In this document: piece by piece, positions 20,713 to 31,578 of the stretch
How the letters are laid out: every line of letters starts with the position of its first letter
Numbering within the stretch: position 1 is the stretch's first letter
Assembly (NCBI GenBank): GCA_011634665.1
Contig: WAEK01000001.1
Coordinates: 2,912,001 to 2,976,000 of the forward strand
Length of the DNA stretch: 64,000 nucleotides
Reading direction: 5' to 3'
Origin: Mortierella sp. BCC40632
Taxonomy: Eukaryota; Mortierellomycota; Mortierellomycetes; Mortierellales; Mortierellaceae
Translations under genes and position numbers: made by a program
The notes under the pieces: model-generated
What the model was told of the DNA's origin: nothing
Database searches by the model: none
What the model saw: only the letters and a program-made list of their open reading frames with translations

Positions 20713-23700
20713 CTGTCTACTGTGCAGTCGACTCGCCCAAGGCTAGACCGAGGACCAAGATTGTGGACAAAGAATTGACCACCCCCAGCTCTCCCTAAAC
20801 AGAGGCCCATGGACAAGCATGCGTTGCACAGTCAATAGTTCGTGCGCTTTCTTTTCGTCTCGTCTCTTGACAAGCCATGCCTCCGTGGGCAGCGTATTAG
20901 TGCTACTTGTCTAGTTTAGATCTGTGTGTGGCGATGATTTGCCACGCCACCATCTTGATGTCTCCCCTTTTTCTGACGAGAGCTTGTTCATCGCCGCATG
21001 GTTCGCCGCGTCTACTGCGTCTACTCTTAGCTTGGACCTTCTTTTTTTTTATACCTTGCCGGATCTGCATCGCCTCCTATAGGTAAAGCGAGAGCTTTTC
21101 TTGAATGCTCTTATCACAGTGTCGCGCGAATAAGGGTTGTTGGGCCCTGCAGCGATCTTTGACAAAGGAGACCAGGAAGGTAGGCTAGCAGAGAGGCAAG
21201 AGAAAAGAGAGTGTACATCAAACGCGATCATTCCGTTGATGCACCGCCCCATGCCTCGGACCACTAGCTCAATGCAGTATGCAGCAAATAGTCAGTCACC
21301 CAAGCCTCCTGCCGCGGCTCTATAAAAAAAAAAAAAAAAAAAGAGCCAGTCGTATAAAATCTGGGGTGAGTATGCACTCTTGGACCTGTCATTCCTTGCA
21401 TACTCCCCAATTCCTTCTCCAGGGCAAAAGAGTTTCCCCTGACCCTGTCTCTTCCCCTGAGGACTCTGCTTTGCCCAGCCCTTGTTCTTCAATACCTTAT
21501 GACTCTCGATCTCCGTCCTCGCTATTGACCCAAGACATTTCTATTCGATAGGAAGAGCAAATAGAAAGATGGATCGTATCGGATGGAGGATAGTCGAATA
21601 ATATCTCTTCTAGGTAGATGCAAATAATCAAACCAACTTGCTCTGTATTATTCCTGGGTTGTCTAGCCTACTCTGCCTACTCTGCCTACTCTCGCGCCTC
21701 CATGGTCAAATCCGAACGGTCTTTCTCCAGAAAGATTTTCTCCACATAGCATCAAGTTAATTTGATTGATAAGAATCAGCAGTCGCAAATGAGGCTCGCG
21801 CCGCGTGTGTTTCCTATCTGTGCGATCCTTTTTGTATCTACTCTTAGCAGCAGGGCGGTGCTGTTGGCTGAGCTGGACGAAAAAAAGAAAAAAGAAAAAT
21901 TGAACCATGGCCCTGAAATTTGCGACCCATCACTATCAAAGGACAAAGTGTGCTCTCTTTCTTTTCCTGACTATCCTACACTGACATCTCATCAAAGGAC
22001 GTACTTGTACATAAAATCTAAATGAGCGTGTGATGGAGAGGTACTTGAGAACGCGAATGGAGAATAAGATATTAGTATTCAAGGGTCCTTAGCTGGATGG
22101 CCTGGACGCCTCTACTTGGCGCAGCCAGGGAAACAAGGCGCATATGAGCAGGGATCGGCGGCACGGCAGCTCAAAAGCATGGTCACACCCACTTTAATGG
22201 AGCGTGAAAGTCGCGTAGAAATGAAAAGAAATGGCTCTCCCGCAGTAGCAGGCAGCAACAGCAAAACCAGCATATCTCCTCTACCCGCAGTAACCCAACT
22301 GACCTCAAGGAGGAGCACAAGGAAAAAAAAAATCTTGACTCGGCCATCCTTATTAAAGTCGACCGCCTGCATCGTACTGCTCCGATGGAATATTCGCTGC
22401 ACAGAATGACTGCACATGAAAGGGGGGCAAGGGGAGCAGAGAAAGATATTACTCACTAGAAGCGACACAGCCTTGAGTCTTAACAGACTGTCTAATGCAT
22501 CATGTTTGTTGTCTTCCTCGACTTCTAAGTATCAGGCTTACTCCTGACATGTCACTCTGTTGTCAGACTGTAGTCGTCCCGTCCTCATTGGATGTGCGTA
22601 TGACAAAAAAGCGACAAGCAGATGGATTTCCTGTGCAACGACCCTATTCTCGGCAGTCCCTATTCTATCTTTAATGGCGATGCGCGGCACCCTGTGCTAA
22701 AGTCCCGCGGGTGGTGTGTCGTCAGAGGAGGACCGCAGACGGCAAAGACAGGGCGGTTCTCACTCTGCGGGGGGAAACCCACAATTTAAGTTGTCCGTTG
22801 CAATGCGCCGCGCAGCTTTTTTTTTTCTTTTCTTGGCTCTTAGTCAACTCTAACGAGTGACAGGGCCTCGGCAAAGGGCTCGGCATTGGTTCGGCAAGGG
22901 GTGAACAGGAAGGATCACAAAAAATCAGTGGCGCAAGAAGCCTATCCAGGCGAGTGTGTCCCCTTTTATCCATTTAGCCTCAATTACTTGCTGGACAAAA
23001 GAGAAAAAAAAAAAAAAAAAACACTCCAACACTCTCCATCGCTTGTACCTTTTGTCCCGCGCATGTGCATCTCGATCGGCATTTCCCCCAAAGCACCAGT
23101 TCTTGTATGCTCGATGTGTTTGGTCTGACTCGATTCCTTTCCATGAGAGGGGGGGGTGTGTGTGCGTGTGTGTGCATGTGTGTGCGTGTGCGTACACGCG
23201 TGGATGGGTTGGTATGGCCAGGGCGCAGTGGGCCAAATGTGGAAGCAATCCACCTCAGTAACATGTCCAATCCAAGGCACCTTTGTACCCCTGCAAGCAT
23301 TAACAGGAGCAGGAACAAGAGTATTAGCAACATCAACATCAAGAAGAGCAACAGCAGCAACAGCAGCAACAGCTCAACCGCATCAGCAACAACACAGACA
23401 ATCGAAAAATCCAAAAATTCTCCGCTGCCTCACGGGCGTAGCAGGCTTCAAACCTTGTCCAGTGGAGGATGGGGGGAGTGCATGGGCGGTGGAAGGGGTG
23501 CGACAAACACTGTGGACACAATCTCCAGTGGCTCCGTCACCCTTCTCGCCTCGTGCGTCTGTGTCCGAAGGGGTGGTCTCAATTGCTTTGTGGTCCTAGG
23601 GCACAGTCTTTTCTTCTGCCAAGGATGAGTACGCTTAAATACGCTCTGTCCGCTTGGTACCCACTTTTATTTTTTCCTTTTTTTCCTCTTCTCTCCCTTT

Positions 23701-23951
23701 TTTTCTTTCTTTCAATTGCCCTATTTCTATCTTCTACTTCTTCTTCCCATTCTTGCACCCTGCTTAAAGTACCTGAACCCTGGTTCGACACCTGTAACTC
23801 CTTTACCTCATCTCTTCCTCTTTCTCCCTTTTACTCTTGCATACAAGTGGATCGCGACACACTTGATTCATCGACGACAGCTGGCAACCGTTGTCCTCTT
23901 CATCTCCATCCCAGTGGTAATACATATCCTCTCAGCACTCAATTAACAGCC

Positions 23952-24244
23952 ATGGGACGCTCTTCGCCCGACGCCTGGTTTGCGATCCGCCTCGACCAAC
24001 CTTTTGTCACCATTCCTACTCAACCAACTTCAGCAATTGAGTCTGAAAGGCACTCTGTCAAAGGCGTGATCATCCTTCGCCTCAGCAAGCAAACAAAAAT
24101 TCGATCTCTCTCAGTTACTTTGACGGGTCTCGCCCGGACTGAGTTCTCGTTTGATTCTTCAAAGATCCACGGAGCAAAACCGCCAGTCTATCGCAGTGGT
24201 ACGTTTACAAAGAAGAAAAGCATTCATAGGGGAAGTCATTGATT

Positions 24245-24285
<41 letters not shown>

Positions 24286-26775
24286 CTGTGGGCTATTGGT
24301 TATGAACCAACTGAGAGGATTGTGTGCACTGTTTCTACTTCAGCCTCTCGTTCAACTGTCCACTGCCCATTGTTCTCTCTCTCTCCACACAAATACACCC
24401 CCTGCGCAATGTTCTTTCCGAACCACGTCCAGAGTCAAACATGGCTGGTCTATTTCTTTATTCTTTTTGTCTTCAGCCTCTCTCCATCGGCGGAAGAGCA
24501 GGGCAGGGCCCCTGCACGGGTAACTCTGGTCCATTTGACTCCCACATCATTATGATAAGGAGAGAACCCTTAGAATGGCAGTAGTAGATTCCTGGCTCTT
24601 CCTCTCCTACTTTTCTACTCCTCTCCCCCTTCCCATCTTGATGTCATATTACCGCATGGCATGGATCACATAGCATACATAAAAGAGTGCACAGAGAGAG
24701 AGACAGACAGACAGACAGAGAGACAGACAGAAAGAGATTTTAAGCGGCCCAGCTAAAGAATACTCCGACCTGTGTCTACGTGTTTGCTCCTATCATCCTG
24801 GTCAAATTTTGCAGCTCACCTCTCACTGCGGGTGCGGGCGTCACCTGGCCCGCAGCAGACAAGGTGGAACGGGCCCTCTTCGCTTCCGAATTAGTGCCAC
24901 ATGTATCTCCATCTGTGTCGGTACGCTCCAAACTTGGCGTCCAACACACCCACCCACCCACAGACACTTGAGAGAGAGCACCCCTGCGCTGCCTGCTCAG
25001 ACAATCATATTATTACAGATTTCTGCAAGATATACTTATTTATTTGGCCAAGATTCCTCATCCTCCTCCCCTTCCCCTTGTGTGGGTGGCTGGCTGGCTT
25101 ACTAGGAAAGAGCTTTCTTTCACGACACGTCTTTGTTTGGCAGAATTGTGGTGTGCTGACTCGATCTTGTTTGTCCTACCCTTGCCCTTTGTCTTTTGTT
25201 CTTGGCACTCTAGACAAGAATCGCTCCACATGTGTCCTCGTCGATAAAACAACAAGTCTCCTTGCTCCTGGCACAAAGGGTCAAGGCCCCTCCGCCTCTC
25301 TCACTTCATCTCAGCTGCAAGCACAGACGCCGCCTATCGATACTCCGCCCACTCTGGCCCTTCCCGCCTCAAAACATATTCTGCCGGCCGGCGTACATAC
25401 CTTCCCGTTCTCATTCCCCGTTCACGAGTCCTGGCCCGCGGTCATCTCTTCAAGGCCAATCCAGATCCAGTACCATGTTCAAGCAACGCTGCAGGTTCAG
25501 TCATTGCTTTCCTTCATGACTCTTACCCATCACGTTTCCAAGCCTGTTCAGCTGTTGTTGCAAGAAGAGACAGTGCTTGCCCATCTGTCCGAACACCTTG
25601 ATGGCGCCTCCACTCCTCCTCCCACCCCTTCAGATGGTCCCGCTCCTTCCAATAACACCATGGTTAGCTCCGCACCCTTGCATCTGGTCTCCGCCACAAG
25701 AGCTGAAGTCCGAGCCGAAGACTTGGACGCGACTGTGCAACGCGAAGGATCCTCGTCCATCTCTCCATCTCCAGAGCCTTCATCCTCCACGGCATCCTTG
25801 TCTTCCTCTTCCACATTGTCCCCTCCACCACGTCTCTCAAGTTATGTCAGTTTTCCTTGTAAAATCCTGCCTCAATCTGCTACCATTCCCTTGTCGCTCT
25901 CCTTGTCCCTGAGAGGAAATGCGACGACGGTGAACAAGATTACGTTGGAGATGTATGAAGCGATCTACACCTTAGTCAGCGACAGTCACGATACCAACGC
26001 GATCTCACCTCGACGAGTTCTCCTGGATGAGCGACTTGTCACCCGTCAGAACTGTCCAATCCACGATTGGCCTTCATCCACAAACGAGGAACCTGTCCAT
26101 ATTCCAAAACGACTTCTCTTCAAGATCCCCAAGCTTGCTTGTTCCCCCACGACTCCTTCCAATTTGGAAAAGGCTGTCTCTTCCACGGATGGGTATCGAC
26201 TCGAGAAGGGTTTTTGCCATGCCTCGGGTATCTATTCGAGTTCATGCGTGCAGGTCTCGCATACGGTCCGGGTACAGATCCATCTTCAGGGTCTAAGCAA
26301 TGACATTGACTCGAGAATAGAGAACGACGTGGCCGAAGCTGAGACCGAGGTTTGGATTGTGGATACACATGAAACCAAGGACAATGATCTTACTCCGCCT
26401 AGTTACTTCCGTTCCTTCTCCACGGCTCTTGTGGATGCAGACCGACTTGCTGAGTTGGATCGACAGATGGTCGAGGCGTTGATGGATGATCATCCACCTT
26501 CTCCTTCTACTCCTTCTGCTCCTTCTTCTGCTCCTTTCTTGGCGTTGCCTCCACGATATGAGGAGAGTGTCCGGTTCTCGTCCTCACCTTCGAGTTCTGT
26601 CTATGACTTGGCCATGTCTTCATCCTCATCCTCGTTCATTTCGCCCTACTCTTCAAGACGGTCCTCAAGGACATTCTTTGGTTCGAATCGACATAGCGTG
26701 GCATCGCTTGATTTCGAGCGTTTGGCTCAACAATCATCCTTCTCTCACTCGAGTCCCACTGTGTGTGCCATGTAA
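23952..26775 (+). CDS. Arrestin-related trafficking adaptor (ART) with two PPxY motifs
   Basis: Exons 23952-24198 and 25214-26775 join in phase 1 and give 602 residues. The N-terminal arrestin fold is visible as VKGVIILRLSKQTKIRSLSVTLTG, then LPAGVHTFPFSFPVHESWP, a classic arrestin_N pattern. The arrestin_C half follows a Ser/Pro-rich insert and includes SSYVSFPCKILPQS and CVQVSHTVRVQIHL. Two Nedd4/Rsp5 WW-binding motifs, PPSY at about 477-480 and PPRY at about 528-531, lie in the Ser-rich tail. In fungi such adaptors recruit an Rsp5-type ligase to plasma-membrane transporters and trigger endocytosis. The 1,015-bp intron is long for this window and contains a 36-nt T-run; a small internal exon there cannot be excluded. 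The specific cargo cannot be inferred. Confidence 0.87.
24247..24282 (+). repeat. Poly(T) run of 36 nt in intron
   Basis: An uninterrupted T-run on the sense strand of the arrestin-gene intron, starting 49 nt after the donor. Confidence 0.9.
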
Positions 26776-26819
26776 AGAGAGATAGAGGCTTATAGGCTCC
26801 TCATAGTGTAGACACCCCC

Positions 26820-26851
<32 letters not shown>

Positions 26852-27126
26852 TAGCTTTTGTAGACCGAGCTTTTTTTCATTGTAGTTATCCATCACCATT
26901 TCTCTCATTGCATCCTATACTCCCTTCTACTTTTTCATTTTTTTTTTTCATCATCCCTTATTCCTTTCATATCCATATACCACTGTCAATGAACATGCCC
27001 AAGGGAATACAGTCAATCAACCAATCAAAAAAAAAAAACCCCAATGCATAGTATTTTTGTGTGTTTAGAACTCGTGAGAAAAAAGGGCTTCAGAAAAAAA
27101 AAAAGCTCAGTCTTTTTTTTTATTGT
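26776..27126. other. Convergent interval with poly(C)-poly(T) block
   Basis: Thirteen Cs (26815-26827) run directly into about 25 Ts (26828-26852), 37 bp after the arrestin stop codon. No gene seen. The rest is T-rich and contains the 3' ends of the arrestin gene and the eS17 gene. Confidence 0.55.
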
Positions 27127-27853
27127 TTAAGCACGCTCCTTGCGGTCGCCGCGGGGCTTGCGGGTCTCGACGGGGGCCTGCTTGACCTCAACGGCGGTGA
27201 CACCGGACAAGTCCTCGAAGTTCAAGGACTTGAGCAAGTTCTATTAGAAGTAAAAAAAAAAAGACAAAAGACGAATTTGTAAGTGTCAAGATTCTACAAG
27301 ATCTGGAGAAACCCATTGAACAGGAAAAGAAAAAGGATTCTCGACTCCATCTTGCACGCGAAAAAGAAAATGTTCCATATGCTCAATGTTATCCTTTGTG
27401 CGGATCAAACTCTTCTCTTACCTGAGTCTCAGTGTCGATCTCAATAGCAGAGGTATCCAAAGCAGAGAACTCGGGGATGTAGTTGTCCTTGCGCTCGCGC
27501 TCCTCCTCCTGAAGCTTGAAGGAGATACCACGGACGGGGCCGCGCTGAATACGCTTCATCAAGTGGGTGGTGAAACCGGCAATCTTGTTGCGAAGACGCT
27601 TGGAGGGGATGATGGCGACCTCAGAAGCGATCTTCTTGTTGGTCTGGAAGTCCAAGGTCAAACGAGGGTAGTACTTCTCGATGAGAACCTTGGAGGCCTT
27701 CTTGACAGTCTTAGTTCTGAAAAACGTTGAAAAAAAAAGAGAAGATATCCAGATCAGTCATTCTGCAGAGTATTCTTTTTATGCTGGACAAGGTGATCAG
27801 ATAGCCATTGCTCCATGAATATAAATCGAGTGAGATATTTACCTAACGCGACC
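27127..27853 (-). CDS. RPS17: 40S ribosomal protein eS17 (RPS17)
   Basis: Exons visible on the minus strand are 27853-27843, 27716-27422 and 27240-27127, giving 140 codons including stop and everything after the initiator Met. The first is only 11 nt and encodes GRVR(part); the next opens [19 protein letters not shown] and contains the near-invariant [19 protein letters not shown] and [18 protein letters not shown]. This matches eS17, a component of the 40S head, which is normally about 135-145 residues. The C-terminal exon ([11 protein letters not shown]...) is divergent and charged, as usual. The ATG must lie in an upstream exon. No ATG|GT exists in the nearest several hundred bases, but an ATG|GCAAGT is present at 28484-28482 (minus) and would work as a GC-AG intron. 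Confidence 0.93.
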
Positions 27854-29477
27854 CTGTTGTGCAAAAGCAGCGTATCATAAGAAAAAAAAAATTCGAGTAG
27901 GAGCAGGGAAGAGCATCGGTTAGCTTCATCGCTCTTTTTCAGACATAGTAATCGTTGATGGACGTGGTTCCTGTCCCTGATCGTCTTTTTTTTTTTTTTT
28001 TTTCTGTCTCCAAGATTAGATGCTTTTTATGATTGCTGGTAGCTGCCGGTAGCTGATTGCTTGCTCATGTCCAAAGACTAATCGGACACTGAAGTTCCCA
28101 CTAGGGGCGGTTCTGGTGATCGAAATGGATGAGGATGGAGACACGGTGTCCAGACTGGAGTTCATCTCTCTTTGCTGATCATCCTGTTGCTTTACAAAGA
28201 TTGATCTGCCTGAATCCCAAAACGGCCAAGAAAAAAAGACAAGTTGGGCTTGATCAAATGAGCTGGGAAATCGAGATCTCAAGATGGTTCAAGTCGACAC
28301 ATAAGGGGGGAAGTATGTTGATTCTCCTGGTTCTGTATCCAAAATTGTTGAGGGTGCTTCTTTTTTTGTCCGGACCACTGGCGGATGTCAAGGTGCGGGT
28401 ACCAGGCACCGTTCGATGGATGCCTTCCCACAAAGTGCCCATCATCTATCCATCGATGGATATTGCCGAAGTTGAACTTGCCATTTTGAAAATGAAATGA
28501 AGAGGAGGAATAGGCTGTCCCGCGAGGCAGAGCAAATTTTATGAAAATTGACCCAATTAAGGGGAAATCTTCACGACTTGAGTCTCTTTTCTGTCTCTTC
28601 GTTCCCAGGGCATTACTCTCGCTCATGGATACCTCCAATTGTGTCAGCTCTGGTTGTAGCTTGGCAGAGCATACACTGCTCTTAGAGTTAGAGATCCAGA
28701 AATTAAGTGTACAGAACTAAAGGAGATGAGCAAGTAGCTGGCTAAATCCACACCCATCGCCCGTTAGTGATCTATAGCCAAGGGTATGACTATTATATAT
28801 AAGGTCGCGGTAAGGAGGAGTGAAAGTCTTGCCACAATGAGGCTGGAGGCAGGGTTGGTGGATAGACTTCGAGCTCCTTTCTTCTTTTTAAAAGCCTCAA
28901 TAGTAACTGTGAGAATCTTGGACTCAAAAGATTTATCCCTTTTCTGGATGCCTCTTTTTCGGGACAAGCCATAGGATAGCTAGAGTTGGGTGGAGATCAT
29001 TTGGGATAATAGAAGTGAATGAGAGAAGAAGAAGAAGAAGAAAAAAAAAAGGAATAGCACCATGGCTGGGGGAAGCCAATGACATTTTCTATCGTCTCTT
29101 CATACACTTTTAGGGAATCTCCAGAAACTTAGCAACCGTTGACGATGCTTCACGACCATCAAGTTTGATCCGCATATCTTTTATTCCAAAAAAAAAAAGA
29201 GCTTGAGGCCCATGAGAGGCTGAGCAGGCAGCAGGACAATACTACAGCGATACGAGCCTTACAACCGTAGTGTTGGCGCTCTCTACAGCAAAACGGGCTG
29301 ACAACTGGTGCCAACACAGGGGTTGTCCTGAAGGCCAGAACAGAGTTCTGAAGCAGCACGGAATTCAAGGTTTTAGTCGTCCTAAAATGGATTGCAGAGG
29401 GATGACTCAGGTGGGACAATCATCTCTTTCTCCACCCATCCAAATCCCTAGATCATCGTCTCTGGCTCAAAAATAAC
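27854..29477. other. Divergent 5' region of eS17 and D-amino acid oxidase
   Basis: Probably contains the missing initiator exon and promoter of eS17 on the minus strand and the oxidase promoter on the plus strand. A T-run lies at about 27987-28003, with (GAA)n followed by an A-run at about 29025-29050. A 123-codon plus-strand frame at 28129-28500 has no recognised domain and overlaps the candidate eS17 intron. I do not call it a gene. Confidence 0.45.
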
Positions 29478-31360
29478 ATGTCTTCCAAGCGAAATCAGCC
29501 AAGACCTCTCGTAGCTGTCATCGGTGCCGGTGTTGTGGGCCTGACCACTGCCTTATTGTTCCAATGCAATGGCTATGGTAACCAACCTGGAGAAGAATTA
29601 GCTGTCCAAAAAGCGCGCCTGCATTCATAGTCCGCCCTGGAGATCTCCTGATTCAATCAAGACAGGAATGAAGGCAACCAAGAAGGGGCCAACTGTGTGT
29701 GTGGTCTCTCCTTCTTCCTCTTCTTATTGACATTGTGGTACTGTCTTGGTCTTCTGTAGATGTAACAATCATCGCCTCCGAGTTTCCAAAAGACGCACGC
29801 CACCCTGAATATACCTCAGCCAAAGCAGGGGCTCACTGGCGATCTCTTTGTGGAGAAGATGATACCCGTGCCAAAGGTAAGCACATTCGACACTGGCCGA
29901 GAGCTGTCGGCTACAGTTTCTTGTTCTTTCTCAATCATGGCTGACTCAGAATGATTTGGTCTTTCTTTGGGGGTTGCAGAGTACGATGAGTTGTCCTATA
30001 AGACGTTTTTTGACCTTGCCGAGAATCCAAATTCCGGAGTCAAGATCCGAAGTGCAATTGATTACTACGACTTTAATCCAACAGGCCACGAGGATCGCAC
30101 TCCGTGGTGGTCGAGTATTGTTCAAGAGGTTGGTGCCTTGTAGATGGAGCGTTGTTCCACAGAGAAAAATGTCACGGAGCAATTACTTTAGTTCTTTAAC
30201 ACTCCTTCTCTCTCTCATCTCCTTAGTTCAAGATCATTGACTCTACGACACCTGAATTCCCAATTGCATACTCATACAAGACACCGGTGATCACGCCCAG
30301 TATTTACCTTAATTTCTTGTTGCAAGAGTTCAAGAAGGCTGGAGGACGGATTCAACAGCGTACTTTGACTCATGTAGCCGAGGCCGCTCACTGGGTGGGC
30401 ACCCGTTCAAACCCAGTCAAAATCATCGTGAACTGCACGGGATTCCGCGCCCGATACCTCGGAGGTGTTCAGGATATTCGATGCTATCAGACTAGAGGAC
30501 AAACTGCAGTTGTTCGAGCTGCTTGGGTTCATGAGACGGTGACATGGATTTGTAAGATGACACTCGGTTGGTTCTTTATTCTTTCTTTCTTTCTTTCCTC
30601 CCATGGATCACTGATGAACCTTGGATCGATCTCCTTCTTTCTTTTATAGCCAAGACGGGCCCAATTATGTACATCATTCCTCGATCTAATGGCGAGGTTG
30701 TCCTTGGCGGCTCACATGAAGCCTATCAAAAGTAAGTCCTTCCCTTCTTTTCCTTTCGTTTGACCAGTTGTTTCTCGTTATTTTTTTATATATATTATAT
30801 ATATTTTTATATTTTTATCAGTCTTGTCAGCCAGCCAACTAATGGTGGTTGTTCTATTCTTTTTGTGATCAATAGCAATGCGACTGTTAGTGCTACCAAG
30901 ACAACTCATATTCTCAAGACCATCATTGATCGATACCCTAAGATCCTAACCCCAGGAACATCGGCAGCGTATGCCGCGAGTCCGGACTTGTTGAGCAAAT
31001 TCGATATCGTGGACCAAAAAGTTGGCTTCCGACCTTCGAGAATCGGAGGTGTCCGAGTCGATGTTGAACATGGCCGTAAGCGTTTTTTTTTTTTTTTTTG
31101 TGGTCTAAAGTGAAAGAGGATAAAAAAAAAAAAAAGCATGGAGGGAAAAAGAGCACTCTTTCCCTTCACTTTCTATTCCCAGCGGCGAGAGCAAGTCATT
31201 TTTAACTAGAGAAAGTTTCTGTCCTTTATGGAACTTTTGGAACACTAGGAACTGGATGGGGGCAGCCGGTGCTGATTGCTCATAATTATGGCCATGGAGG
31301 AGCAGGCAAGTATAACTGAGAAATCCTTTTGTTCTGGTGTATTCCCCTTCGACTCTATTT

Positions 31361-31393
<33 letters not shown>

Positions 31394-31578
31394 TTGAGAA
31401 AAAAAAAGAAGACGTATTCACACAGCAATTCATCTTTTTTTATTTTCTTCTTTTATCTCAATGATCCTTCTATCTAGGATTCCAATCAAGCTGGGGAACT
31501 GCGTATGACACCCTTCGTTTGTTGGAAGAGGCTCAAAAGGAAGCCTCGTCAGAGAGTTCAGTGGTTTCGAGATTGTAG
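29478..31578 (+). CDS. D-amino acid oxidase (FAD), peroxisomal
   Basis: Eight exons (29478-29577, 29760-29876, 29980-30128, 30227-30551, 30650-30731, 30876-31075, 31249-31305, 31478-31578) give 376 residues. The N-terminal Rossmann motif GAGVVG is at residues 16-21. The DAO signature LIAHNYGHGGAG...W spans exons 7-8, and GFRPSRIGGVRVD contains the Arg that binds the substrate carboxylate in this family. The C-terminus SRL is a PTS1 peroxisomal signal. The enzyme oxidises D-amino acids to 2-oxo acids with release of ammonia and H2O2; D-aspartate oxidase, a sister family, is possible because the side-chain pocket is not clear by eye. Intron 3 has a weak donor (GAG|GTTGGT). Intron 7 begins with GCAAGT, giving a GC-AG intron. 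Introns 6 and 7 contain long T-runs. Confidence 0.93.

Larger units (their letters stand above)
16803..23951. other. 7.1-kb gene-poor, microsatellite-rich region
   Basis: Lies between the divergent samB/Mub1-like and arrestin-related genes, so both promoters should be here. It holds (GT)n at about 16972-16992, an A/G-rich block at about 17495-17630, (GA)n/(GACA)n, (CA)n(CT)n, (CGGA)n and (CT)n arrays, a three-copy CTACTCTGC repeat near 21669-21693 and G/T-rich DNA at about 23150-23205. Short coding-like stretches follow plausible acceptor AGs near 20566, 20737, 21420, 22124 and 23280. I could not join them into a gene or recognise a domain. They may be 5' untranslated exons, an undetected gene, or chance. 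Confidence 0.45.

Noticed and set aside
28129..28500. 123-codon plus-strand frame upstream of eS17
   Set aside because: No domain recognised, and it overlaps the likely eS17 leader intron on the other strand.
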